A stretch of 64,000 nucleotides of DNA from Salinigranum rubrum. GTDB taxonomy: Archaea; Halobacteriota; Halobacteria; Halobacteriales; Haloferacaceae. Location: positions 620,001-684,000 of the forward strand of contig NZ_CP026309.1 in the NCBI RefSeq assembly GCF_002906575.1, given 5' to 3'. Both the position numbers and the translations under genes were made by a program. Below the pieces are notes generated by a model. That model was given only the letters and a program-made list of their open reading frames with translations. It was not told the origin of the DNA and did no database searches. This document shows positions 35,626-44,370 of the stretch, piece after piece (positions within the stretch are counted from its first letter, which is position 1; every line of letters begins with the position of its first letter).

Positions 35626-36690
35626 ATGACGGGCCCCGAGAAGCCGGACGACGCGACGCTCAGAGCGGAGTTGAGTCTCTTCGGGCTCTCCGACGCGGAG
35701 ATAGACACGTACCTCGCCTTGCTTCCCCGGGGTGAGGCGACGACTCGGACGGTCGCCGAGGACGCCGGCGTCACCCAACAGGCGGTCTACAACATCGCCG
35801 ACCGCCTCGAACGGCGCGGGCTCGTCCGGGTGAGGGAGTACGCCTCGCCGAAGACGATCCGTGCGATTCCCCCGCGCGAGGCGATCGAGTCGCTCTCCGA
35901 GCGGCTCGAATCGCTCACGCCGTCCCTCGAAGACCGGTTCGATGCGACCACCCCACGAGAGCCGGAGATTCAGATCGTGAAGTCCCGGGAGACGGCGCGG
36001 AAGCGACTTCACGACGCTGTCGCGGGAGCCGAACGGGAGGTCTTCGTCGCCGTCCCCGAGAACGTCTTCCCCGATATCGAGTCGGTCCTCCGGGCCGCTG
36101 TCGACCGCGACCTGCTCGTCTTCTTGTTGCTGGGCGAAGCGGACGCCAGCGAGGACTCCGAGGCGAACGAGCAGCGGTTCGCCGGCGTCGCGGACGTCGT
36201 TCGCGTCTGGGACGCGGGCCTCCCGTTCGTCTACGCCGTCGACGACGCGTCGGCGATGATCGGCGATCCGGACTTCCTCTCGGGTCCACACGATGACAAG
36301 CAGGCCGTGACCGTCTCACAGCACCACCTCACCGGCTCCGTCCACGGGATGTACCTCAGCGCTTACTGGCCGGCCTCGACCGAGGTGTACGTGACAGACC
36401 CCGATGCACTCCCCAAGTCGTTCGACTGGTTTCGTCAGGCCGTCCTCCACGCCTTACTGCATCGTCAGCAGGGGACGGACCTCTGGGCGGACGTCACGAC
36501 CCAGGGCGGCGAGGAGGTCTCCGGGTCGGTGTGTCGCGTCAAACAGGCGTTCGTCGAGCCATCGACCAACGACTACACGCTGGAGACGAGCATCGTCCTC
36601 GACACCGACGACGGCGAGGTGAGTTTCGGCGGGCCGGGCGCGTTCATCGAGGACTACGAGGCCGACACGGTGACGCTCCGGACCGCGTGA
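35626..36690 (+). CDS. TrmB-family sugar-responsive regulator, 354 aa
   Basis: The N-terminal winged HTH spans about residues 12-80 (LSDAEIDTYLALLPRG, VAEDAGVTQQAVYNIADRLERRGLV). A phospholipase-D-like regulatory module follows at about 110-245 (RETARKRLHDAVAGAEREVFVAV), then a C-terminal sugar-binding beta domain. In Halobacterium TrmB is the global switch between glycolysis and gluconeogenesis, binding glucose. This protein sits between two alpha-glucosidase genes and is therefore likely to control them, perhaps as a local paralogue and not the global TrmB. ATG at 35626. Confidence 0.92.
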   Translation: MTGPEKPDDATLRAELSLFGLSDAEIDTYLALLPRGEATTRTVAEDAGVTQQAVYNIADRLERRGLVRVREYASPKTIRAIPPREAIESLSERLESLTPSLEDRFDATTPREPEIQIVKSRETARKRLHDAVAGAEREVFVAVPENVFPDIESVLRAAVDRDLLVFLLLGEADASEDSEANEQRFAGVADVVRVWDAGLPFVYAVDDASAMIGDPDFLSGPHDDKQAVTVSQHHLTGSVHGMYLSAYWPASTEVYVTDPDALPKSFDWFRQAVLHALLHRQQGTDLWADVTTQGGEEVSGSVCRVKQAFVEPSTNDYTLETSIVLDTDDGEVSFGGPGAFIEDYEADTVTLRTA

Positions 36691-37029
36691 TGTCGATGGG
36701 GACGCCGAACCGTCGGTCACGGCTCCGCTCTCGTCTCGGTCGGGACTGTCGACGACCGTGACCGCCAGCGTGTTCGAACCGCTCGTCGTGTTCGAGGTGT
36801 CCGACTGCGGCCATCGACCGGGCGTAATCGGTCAAATACGGTATCGAACACGGACATCCGCTCTCGTCGTTCGTTTTTGCTCGCCACGGCCGACTGTGTT
36901 CGGGAACGGTCCGTCGACGTTCGAGCGCCCTTCCGACGAGACGAACAGAAACGAACACGTTCGATAGTACTTAGTCACCACGAGTAGTGGCTGTGAACGA
37001 ATCACTCCTATGACGAACGAGGATCGTCG
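36691..37029. other. Spacer with conserved promoter motif and a 7-codon leader
   Basis: About 340 bases without a gene of normal size. It contains the 19-bp motif at 36960-36978. A minimal open frame at 37010-37033 (ATG, seven codons, TGA) has a stop that overlaps the CBS-ParB start codon. Otherwise nothing is recognised. Confidence 0.45.
36960..36978 (+). promoter_or_regulatory. Conserved 19-bp promoter motif before the CBS-ParB gene
   Basis: TTCGATAGTACTTAGTCAC matches the motif before gfcR at 31109-31127 in 18 of 19 positions. It lies 50-70 bp before the ATG at 37030. The GATAGTACTTAG core could be a TATA element. Whether it is a shared operator is inference. Confidence 0.5.
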
Positions 37030-37833
37030 ATGACGCCGATGGAGTTCGACGAGGTTCCCGTCGAGACGTACATGACGACCGAGGTCGACACGGTCGGCCC
37101 GGACGCGTGGGTGACGGACGTCGTCGACCGCCTCAAGGGCGGGTCGCCGTACGGTGGCCTCCCGGTCGTCGACGAGGCGGACAGACTCCTCGGTTTCGTC
37201 GGGGCCATCGACCTCCTTGAGGTGTACGGCGCGAAGTCGGTCGCGGAGGTCATGACGCGGGAACTCGTCGTCGCCCGCCCGGAGATGACGGTGAAAGACG
37301 CGGCTCGCGTCATCTTCCGGACGGGCCACCAGTTCCTCCCGGTCGTCGACGACGCGGGCACGCTCTTGGGCATTTTCTCGAACGGCGACGCCGTCAGGAG
37401 TCAGATCGAGCGGACGACGCCCTCGAAGGTCCAGAGCACCCGCGAGATGCTCGAACGGACCCACGGCGTTTCGATCGGCGTCTCGGAACGAGCGGTCGAC
37501 GTCGCGTCACTGATTCCGACCCAGCGGGAGGTCTACGGGGACGAACTCGAAGGACGCAAGTACGAACTACAGAACGGCCTCGCGGAGCCACTCATCGTCG
37601 TCTCGTACGGGCACGAGACGCTCCTCGTCGACGGCCACCACCGTGCGCTCGCCGCACAGCGACTCGGCATCGACCGGATGCCCGCGCACGTGCTCACCGT
37701 CTCACCCGACGAGATCACCGAACTGGGCCTCCGCAAGATGGCTCGTCTCGGCGGACTGGACTCGCTCGCCGACGTCGACGTCAACGACTACGTCCAGCAC
37801 CCCCTCATCGAGAAGACGGAGCCGAGCGGGTAG
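37030..37833 (+). CDS. CBS-pair and ParB/SerK-like domain protein, 267 aa
   Basis: Two CBS domains at about residues 8-60 and 70-130 (YMTTEVDTVGPDAW, VMTRELVVARPEMTVKDAARVI) form an adenine-nucleotide sensor. The C-terminal ParB/Srx-fold domain spans about 160-245, with the signature LLVDGHHRALAAQRL. In some archaea this fold is a free-serine kinase (SerK), so a nucleotide-regulated kinase is possible, as is DNA binding. No parA partner lies nearby. ATG at 37030; a second Met at 37039 is possible. It shares an upstream motif with gfcR, tying it to the sugar cluster. Confidence 0.85.
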   Translation: MTPMEFDEVPVETYMTTEVDTVGPDAWVTDVVDRLKGGSPYGGLPVVDEADRLLGFVGAIDLLEVYGAKSVAEVMTRELVVARPEMTVKDAARVIFRTGHQFLPVVDDAGTLLGIFSNGDAVRSQIERTTPSKVQSTREMLERTHGVSIGVSERAVDVASLIPTQREVYGDELEGRKYELQNGLAEPLIVVSYGHETLLVDGHHRALAAQRLGIDRMPAHVLTVSPDEITELGLRKMARLGGLDSLADVDVNDYVQHPLIEKTEPSG

Positions 37834-37897
37834 TTCACGCGTCGAGGCGGTCGGTTCTCGTCGACCTGTCCCGAGCGATACCTACCGATGGCTCCCG

Positions 37898-39595
37898 TCA
37901 GAGCCGGTACACGGCCGCCTCGTACGGCCTGAACGCGCGCTCGGTCGGCGCTGACGGCGGGTCCGGGTAGGTACCGACAAGGGCCGTCGCGTCCGTGTCG
38001 TCGACCGCGTCGCCGGAAAAGCGGGTCGATTCGTCGGACCAGTTGAGCACGACGAGCACCGTCTCGTCGTCGAGGGAGCGCGTGTAGGCGTACACCTGCT
38101 CGTCGTCGGGGAGGAGGAGGTCGTACTCGCCGTAGACGAACACGTCGTTGTCGTGTCGCAGGTCGATCAGTTCTCGGTAGTGGTGCCAGATGGACGCCTC
38201 GTCCTCCAGTGCGGCCGCCACGTTGATCTCCGGATAGGTATCGTTGACCGCGAACCACGGCTCTCCGTCGGTGAAGCCCGCGTTGGGGCTCCCGTCCCAC
38301 TGCATCGGCGTCCGCGCGTGGTCGCGGCTCGTGTAGTTGACCATGCCGCGAGCCTCGTCGAACGAGTCGATTTCGCCGTCGGCGATGAGGTCCTCCACGG
38401 CACCGATAGTCATCGGGTCGTCGAGTTCGTCGAGTCCGTCGAACTCCGCGTTCGTCATCCCGATTTCGTCGCCCTGGTAGAGATACGGCGTCCCGCCCAC
38501 CGTCAACAGGAAGGTGGCGAGGAGTTTCGCGCTCTCAGCTCTGTACTCGTCGCTCCCGAACCGCGAGACGATACGCGGCTGATCGTGGTTCCCCAGATAG
38601 ACCGCGTTCCATCCTCGCCCCCGAAGCCCGGTCTGCCACCGGCTCATAACCTCTTTGAACTCGACGAGGCTCCACTCGCCCCACCCCTCGGGGTCCCACC
38701 GTCCCCGCGGCCCCGCGTCGAGGTGCATGTGTTCGAAGTGGTAGATCATGTCCAGCCCCGCGCCGCCTTCGCCGAGGTACTCCGCAGCGAGGTCGACGGG
38801 AGTGGAATCCATCTCGGCGACGGTCATGACGTCGTACTCCGAGAGCACGTCGTCGTACAGTTCGCGGAGGTACTCGATGAGACGGGGACCGTGGTACGTG
38901 TGCTCGTTCCCGACGGGCCAGTCGTCGGGGTTTCCATCCGGAAGGCCATCGGCCTTCGAGAGGAAGTTGACGGCGTCCATCCGGAAGCCGTCGATGCCCT
39001 TCTCCAGCCACCACCGCATCAACTCCTTCACGTCGGCTCGAACCGCGGGGTTCCGCCAGTTCAGATCCGGCTGTTTCTCGTCGAACAGGTGGAGGTACCA
39101 CGCCCCACGAACCTCGTCGAAGGTCCACGCCGACCCACCCATGAACGACCCCCAGTTGTTCGGCGGTTCGTCCCTCTCGCCCGCCTGCCAGATGTAGTAG
39201 TCCTCGTACTTCCCCTCCTGACGCCGCGACTTCTCGAACCACTCGTGCTCGTCGGAGGTGTGGTTCACCACGAGGTCCATGACGAGTTTGATGTCGCGGG
39301 CGTGGAGTTCGTCGAGCAATGTTTCCCAGTCGGCCATCGTCCCGAACTCGTCCATGATGGCCCGATAGTCGCGGATGTCGTACCCGTTGTCCGCGTTGGG
39401 CGAGTCGTACACGGGGCAGAGCCAGACGACGTCGACCCCCAGCGAGTCGAGGTACTCGACTTTCTCGACGATGCCTGGAAGGTCGCCCACTCCGTCCCCG
39501 TCCGAGTCGTTGAAGCTCCGCGGATAAATCTGGTAGACGACCGCCTCTTTCCACCACTCCTCGTCGATTTCTGTGTGTCGGCTCCGTTCGGTCAT
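37898..39595 (-). CDS. GH13 alpha-glucosidase paralogue, 565 aa
   Basis: A second intracellular GH13 enzyme, nearly identical to the one at 33475 through the first 200 residues (for example YQIYPRSFNDSDGDGVGD and CPVYDSPNADNGYDIRDY in both). Catalytic residues are kept: nucleophile Asp207 in GFRMDAVNF, Glu in VAEMDS and Asp in GNHDQPRI. It diverges mainly around the substrate-side loops after residue 210 and lacks the Thr/Asn-rich tail of its sister. That suggests the same reaction on a slightly different glucoside. ATG at 39595. It stands alone on its strand with its own promoter region. Confidence 0.95.
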   Translation of the reverse strand: MTERSRHTEIDEEWWKEAVVYQIYPRSFNDSDGDGVGDLPGIVEKVEYLDSLGVDVVWLCPVYDSPNADNGYDIRDYRAIMDEFGTMADWETLLDELHARDIKLVMDLVVNHTSDEHEWFEKSRRQEGKYEDYYIWQAGERDEPPNNWGSFMGGSAWTFDEVRGAWYLHLFDEKQPDLNWRNPAVRADVKELMRWWLEKGIDGFRMDAVNFLSKADGLPDGNPDDWPVGNEHTYHGPRLIEYLRELYDDVLSEYDVMTVAEMDSTPVDLAAEYLGEGGAGLDMIYHFEHMHLDAGPRGRWDPEGWGEWSLVEFKEVMSRWQTGLRGRGWNAVYLGNHDQPRIVSRFGSDEYRAESAKLLATFLLTVGGTPYLYQGDEIGMTNAEFDGLDELDDPMTIGAVEDLIADGEIDSFDEARGMVNYTSRDHARTPMQWDGSPNAGFTDGEPWFAVNDTYPEINVAAALEDEASIWHHYRELIDLRHDNDVFVYGEYDLLLPDDEQVYAYTRSLDDETVLVVLNWSDESTRFSGDAVDDTDATALVGTYPDPPSAPTERAFRPYEAAVYRL

Positions 39596-40195
39596 CGTCG
39601 TAGCCCCATCGTGAGTCGTTACCGTGGCCCCGCGCTACATCGGTGTTGCGGTGCGACGGGCTGGAATCGAGGCGGCGAGTCGAACTAGACACCACCAGAC
39701 GTTTCTCCCCGTTCAGAATCACGGTTCGCATCTCGAAGTCGGGTCCGAACTGACTCGGGTGAGTCTCGAATAGTTGATATAATTACTCGGATTACGACAC
39801 GTCGAGGACGGCCCGATAGAAGAGCCTCCGTTCGAGTCTCAGTCTCCTCCCTCCGACTCGGAAGACGGGGCACGTGTTCCGTGTCTGCCGGGGGTTTCGT
39901 CCGATCTGGCGTGTACTCTCTGCTTTCCCTCCGTGGTAGACGAATCACCATGTGAAACTCGTCTCCTGGTTCACATCTGTGTGGGTTTCTAGCGTTCGTC
40001 TCGCCCTCTATCGCGTCCCGTGGGGGGTTCCGACCGCCGTCGTCTCGACGGCTCAGAGTCGAGCGCTTCGATTCGTCTGGTCTCTCGAACTGTTGAAATA
40101 TACAACTACTTTTATACACCAGATGGAGATAGAGCGAACTCGCTCGCCCGGTCTGACCTCGGCACGTTCGGTCGTCGCGGACGCAGCGACCGCCG
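39596..40195. other. No gene seen
   Basis: A 600-base spacer. The part near 39595 must hold the alpha-glucosidase promoter, and an AT-rich block lies at about 39770-39800. A second AT-rich block at 40095-40125 precedes the end of the DUF7260-like gene. Open frames are Arg/Ser-rich shadows. Confidence 0.4.
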
Positions 40196-40948
40196 TCAGC
40201 GGAGGCCGGCCCACAGCCCGAGTTCGGCCCGCTGGAGCCGACCGCACACCCCTGCGATGGCCGCCAAGCCGGGGTACCGCTTCACGTCGAGGTCGGCATA
40301 CAGCGACGTCACGAGCGGTTCGTAGCGCCGTCGCGGTTGCCCGTGGAGATACGACTGGTGGGTTTCGAGGAGGCGTTCGAGGCGCGCGCGGGCGTCCCGC
40401 GCCTGCGTCCTCCGTCGGACGACCGTCTCTCGACCGTTCCGGACCGTGTCGATCCGATCCAGCACCGGGTTCAGCGCCCGGTCGAGTCGTTTCAGCTCCC
40501 TCGTCTCCTCGTGGACACGAGCGCGCGTCCGCTCGCGTATTCGGATCGAGCACCGACTCTCCTCGATCAACCGCGACCGGAGTTCGGGTGATTCCCGCCT
40601 CGTACCGGGAGCCAACACCAGTTCCACGAGGTCGGCGGAGAACTCGGCGGAGAGGCTCTCGGGGACCGTCGATTCGCCGTACACCTCCTGCCAGTGCGGC
40701 ACCGCCAGTACGGTCTGGCGGTAGGCGGCACGTATCTCCCGGAAACAGGACGCCTCACCGGTGACAGCGGCGGTTCGTATCGCTGTGGGCTGTCTCGGGG
40801 TGGTGTCCGGACGTGCACCGGCGAACTCGAGGTTCCCGACGCGCCGGACGAACCGTTCGAACGCGGTCGCTTCGGCGGCGAGTCGCCGCTTCTCGGTTCG
40901 TGCGAGTGCGTGTGCGTCGGCGAGTATCGACGTGTGGAGTGAACACAT
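40196..40948 (-). CDS. DUF7260-like alpha-helical protein, 250 aa
   Basis: A soluble, strongly helical protein rich in Arg, Glu and Ala with no membrane segment. It contains long predicted coiled-coil stretches such as ETRELKRLDRALNPVLDRIDTVRNGRETVV and a conserved-looking QTVLAVPHWQEVYGESTVPES element near residue 80. The pattern is that of a haloarchaeal family of unknown function (DUF7260, named from memory). ATG at 40948. Nothing nearby explains its role; it marks the left border of the organic-acid island. Confidence 0.72.
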   Translation of the reverse strand: MCSLHTSILADAHALARTEKRRLAAEATAFERFVRRVGNLEFAGARPDTTPRQPTAIRTAAVTGEASCFREIRAAYRQTVLAVPHWQEVYGESTVPESLSAEFSADLVELVLAPGTRRESPELRSRLIEESRCSIRIRERTRARVHEETRELKRLDRALNPVLDRIDTVRNGRETVVRRRTQARDARARLERLLETHQSYLHGQPRRRYEPLVTSLYADLDVKRYPGLAAIAGVCGRLQRAELGLWAGLR

Positions 40949-41049
40949 GTACCGGACTGGTACACGAGAATCCCCGTGGCTCCCACAAAACTATTTCCCC
41001 GAACTCTCCGGGTCGCTGTGGACTGACTGTCGTTTCGGTGACCTCTCTT

Positions 41050-42006
41050 TCAGTACCGACTGATGCCGGTCCCGACGGAGCAGACGTACTCGCCCGTCGC
41101 CGCCTGTGGGAGCCGACGACTGCGCCAGAACACGCCGCCGGACGCCGCCGTCACCGTCGCTTTCGGCTCCCCGAACGGGGTCGTGACCTCGAACAGCGTG
41201 TCTCCGCGTCGGACCCGGTCGCCCAGTTCGACGGCGAAAGAGATCAGTCCCCCGGCCGGCGACGTGTAGTACTCGAACCCCGCGGCCTTCGTCTGGGGTT
41301 CGAGGTCGGCGTCCGCCCCGAGAAAGTCGTAGTACCGCAGGACGTTGAACACGCCTCGAACGCCGAGTCGGATGCTCGTCTCGTCCCACCCGACACAGCC
41401 GCCGAGTTCGGGGTCGACGGTCGGGATTCCGTCGTCGGGTGCGACGCGAGCGAGTTGTCCGCTCGGTCCCTTCATGTCGAGTATGTAGCCACACCCGAAC
41501 ACCTTGGCGAGTTCGAGACACGCGTCGTGGAGACGGTGGCGGCGGCCGCACCGAACCCGAACCTCGTTCAGCATTCGGCTGGTCGACCCCTGGTGGAGGT
41601 CGAGCACGAGGTCGGCCCGTTTCGCGACCTCGTAGGTCGCTGCGGAGATTCGCTCGCTCGAACTCCCGCTCTCGTGGCCGGGGTAGGTTCGGTTCGTCTT
41701 CACGCCGTCTATCGGGTTGCGGTGTTCGGCCACCTGAAAGCCGTGGTAGTTGACGATTCCGACGACGAGCACCGTCCCCGAGAGTTCCGCAGGGTCCAGA
41801 CGCGGCACGACGCGCTGGACGACGCCGACCCCGTTCAGTTCGTCGCCGTCGCTGGCGGCCTGGATGTACAGCGTCTTGCCGGGCTTCTCGCCGTTGACGA
41901 CGGCGACCGGGAGCCCGAACGCGCTCCCGTCCCGGGTTTCGCCGACCGCCAGACGGCCGGTGTCGACCTCTCCCGGACGGGCGCTCGCTGTCCCGATCGT
42001 GACCAT
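41050..42006 (-). CDS. Aspartoacylase / succinylglutamate desuccinylase-like hydrolase, 318 aa
   Basis: An M14-like zinc hydrolase that, in its family, removes an acyl group from an N-acyl amino acid. Visible motifs are YIQAASDGDELNG (first metal site), HRNPIDGVKTNRTYPG (substrate Arg/Asn) and LDLHQGS (third metal ligand). The C-terminal barrel has AGGLISFAVELGDRVRRGDTLF. Unusually, the first ligand position, normally His in GxHGxE, is Asp here (SDGDE), which may alter metal use. It is divergent from the flavoprotein gene and could release a dicarboxylate for the pathway encoded to its right. Confidence 0.86.
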   Translation of the reverse strand: MVTIGTASARPGEVDTGRLAVGETRDGSAFGLPVAVVNGEKPGKTLYIQAASDGDELNGVGVVQRVVPRLDPAELSGTVLVVGIVNYHGFQVAEHRNPIDGVKTNRTYPGHESGSSSERISAATYEVAKRADLVLDLHQGSTSRMLNEVRVRCGRRHRLHDACLELAKVFGCGYILDMKGPSGQLARVAPDDGIPTVDPELGGCVGWDETSIRLGVRGVFNVLRYYDFLGADADLEPQTKAAGFEYYTSPAGGLISFAVELGDRVRRGDTLFEVTTPFGEPKATVTAASGGVFWRSRRLPQAATGEYVCSVGTGISRY

Positions 42007-42169
42007 ACGTCACCGAGTGTGGGAGGGCGTAATAGGTGTTAGGTTTCGTCGACCCTCGTTCTGTCGGGCGATTCGGATCGTCCGGGCAGGAGTTGTTGGC
42101 CGGGCGCCCGCCAGTCGACGGTGACGGAACTATTAATATGACGGGGCAAAACGGGTTTCTCGACACGCC

Positions 42170-43572
42170 ATGGACAGACTACGTTACGACGTCGTCGTCG
42201 TCGGCTGTGGGATGGCCGGCCTCTCCGCTGGGCTCCGCGCCGCCGAACTGGATCGGTCGGTCGCAATCTTGGAGAAATCGCCGAAGGAACACCGCGGCGG
42301 ACAGACGAGGTTCAGCGAGTCGTTTCGCGTCCCCTCCGCGGAGACGGACCTCTCCGAGTGGGGCTACGAGTTCGCCATCGACGATTACACGCCGGACCAG
42401 TTCTACGAGGACGTGATGGACCGGACGAACGGCCGAGCCGACCCCGAACTCGTCCGAACGCTGGTCGAGAACGCGGCCCCGACGGTCGAGTGGCTCACCG
42501 CCGCCGGCATCGAGTGGGACATGGAGCCGCTCGCGACGGGCTACACCGTCGGGCGGACCTGGTTCGACGGCGAGCAGGGCGTCGCGGCGGTGATCGCCGC
42601 CGCGGAAGACGCGGGTGCCGAGGTGTTCTACGAGGCCGAGGCGCGGCGGCTGCGACGCGGAGACGACGGCGGCGTGACCGGACTCGTGGCCGATTGCGGC
42701 GACGACCGCGTCCGGTTCGACTGCGACGCGGTGGTCGTCGCCGCCGGCGGGTACGAATCGAGCCCGGAGAAGCGAGCGCGGTACTACGGCGCCGGCTACG
42801 ACGACATGAAGGTCCGTGGGAGCCGGTACAACACCGGTGGCGCCATCGAGATGGCGCTCGACGCCGGCGCGAACGCCTGTGGCCAGTGGTCGGGGGCGCA
42901 CATGGCGCTCATCGACGCGGCGTCCCCCGAGGTGGAAGGCGGCGCGAACCGCGTCGACGGCTACCAGTACGGGGTGATCCTCAACGTCGACGGCGAGCGG
43001 TTCGTCGACGAGGGTGAGGACGCTCGGGCGCACACGTACGCGAAGTTCGGCCGGCGGATCTTCGAGCAGCCGCGTCACCGGGCGTACGTCGTGCTGGACG
43101 CCCGCGGGGGGAACTCGCCCGTGCGACGGGACCCTCCGAACCCCACGTGGTCGACTCGCTCGACGAACTGGTCGCCGAACTCGACGTCGACGCCGAACGC
43201 GCCCTGGAAACGCTGCGCCGCTACGACGACGCCTGCGACCCCGACGAGTTCGACCCGCACGTCCTCGACGGGAACGCGACGACCGGGATTCGCCCGCCGA
43301 AGTCGAACTGGGCGATCGGTCTCAGAGAGCCGCCGTACTCCGCCTACGCGGTCACCGGCGGCATCACGTTCGCCTTCGGCGGCGTCGAGATCACACCCGG
43401 CGCGGAGGTCGTCGACACCCGTGGTCGCGTTATCCCTGGGCTGTACGCCGCGGGGAACTCGACCGGCGGGCTCTTCTACGACAACTACCCCGGCGGGACT
43501 GGGCTGATGAACGCGGCCGTCTTCGGAAAGGTCGCGGCCGAGCACGTGGACGACTACCTCGCGGCGCGGTGA
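42170..43572 (+). pseudogene. Fumarate-reductase/tricarballylate-dehydrogenase-type flavoprotein, frameshifted
   Basis: The Rossmann FAD motif VVVVGCGMAGLSAGLRAAE sits at the N-terminus and the typical FAD_binding_2 motifs follow: GRTWFDGEQG, RGSRYNTGGAIEMALDAGA, then GGITFAFGGVEI and AAGNSTGGLFYDNYPGG near the end. The family oxidises or reduces the C-C bond of a di- or tricarboxylate such as succinate or tricarballylate. At 43106-43111 a run of six G breaks the frame. One more G restores DARGGELARATGPSE and a clean product of about 467 residues. The rest is undamaged, so this is an assembly error or a very recent knock-out. ATG at 42170. Confidence 0.87.
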
Positions 43573-43607
43573 GCGCGGCGCGAGACGACTTCCCCCGAGA
43601 GAGACCG

Positions 43608-44234
43608 TTACTTCCCCGGGAACTCGACGTACCGACCGACCTTCGCCCGCGCGTCCTCGGTGACCGACGACCCGTGGTAGACGAGGCCGACCTCGAACTC
43701 GTACGCCAAGAGCCGTTCGAGACTCTCCTCGGCGAGGTTCAGGTCCTGTGAGTAGACGGCCGGCGGGAGGTGGAAGTAGCCGGCTGGGAGTCCCCGCTGG
43801 TCCGCTCCCGAGAGGGCGTCGCCGAGCACCACGATTCCCGCGTCCTCGTCGATGAGACCGTGATTCTCGGGTTCGTGTCCGGGCAGGTGGATGGCGGTGA
43901 ACCGGCCGATCCGGTCCCCGTCTCCGTACCGGTTGTCCGGTTCGTGTTCGGTCTCGACGTCGAGTCCCTCGGGAACCCACGTCTCCACGTCGAACGCCTC
44001 GACGACGTGGTCGAACCCGCCGATGTGGTCGCCGTCACCGTGGGTGATCACGACCCGTTCCGGCTTCACTCCGACCTCGGCGATTCCCTCGACGAGCGCG
44101 TCGGTGGTCCGTTCCAGTCCTGTATCGAACAGCGTCGGCGTCCCCGCCGTGAACAGGAACGCACGGAACCGCTTCCCCTCGGGTTCGTCCAGGCACGTGA
44201 TGTCGTACACGTCTTCCACGATTTCGACAGGCAT
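43608..44234 (-). CDS. Metallo-beta-lactamase-fold hydrolase, 208 aa
   Basis: A soluble MBL-fold protein. The metal-binding motif reads THGDGDHIGG (HxDxDH in place of the common HxHxDH), followed by LPGHEPENHG, VLGDALSG and YHGSS, so all later ligands are present. Such proteins hydrolyse thioesters, lactones or glyoxalase-like substrates. ATG at 44234 (MPVEIVED) fits the family; the extension to 44297 does not. It is convergent with the flavoprotein gene and downstream of the AOR gene on the same strand, 136 bp apart. Confidence 0.88.
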   Translation of the reverse strand: MPVEIVEDVYDITCLDEPEGKRFRAFLFTAGTPTLFDTGLERTTDALVEGIAEVGVKPERVVITHGDGDHIGGFDHVVEAFDVETWVPEGLDVETEHEPDNRYGDGDRIGRFTAIHLPGHEPENHGLIDEDAGIVVLGDALSGADQRGLPAGYFHLPPAVYSQDLNLAEESLERLLAYEFEVGLVYHGSSVTEDARAKVGRYVEFPGK

Positions 44235-44370
44235 GTCACCGAGACTGTACCGCCTCCGACACGATAGTGGTATCGGCAGGACCGGGCTGCCGACCACACA
44301 AGCCGTCTGCTCGGGTCTCGTCCGACCTCAGTTCCGTTCGACTGGCGAACTGTCGTCGGTTCGCACCGCC

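Noticed and set aside
37030-37833. Chromosome-partition ParB
   Set aside because: No HTH domain after the ParB fold and no parA neighbour; the CBS pair points to nucleotide sensing or a SerK-like role.
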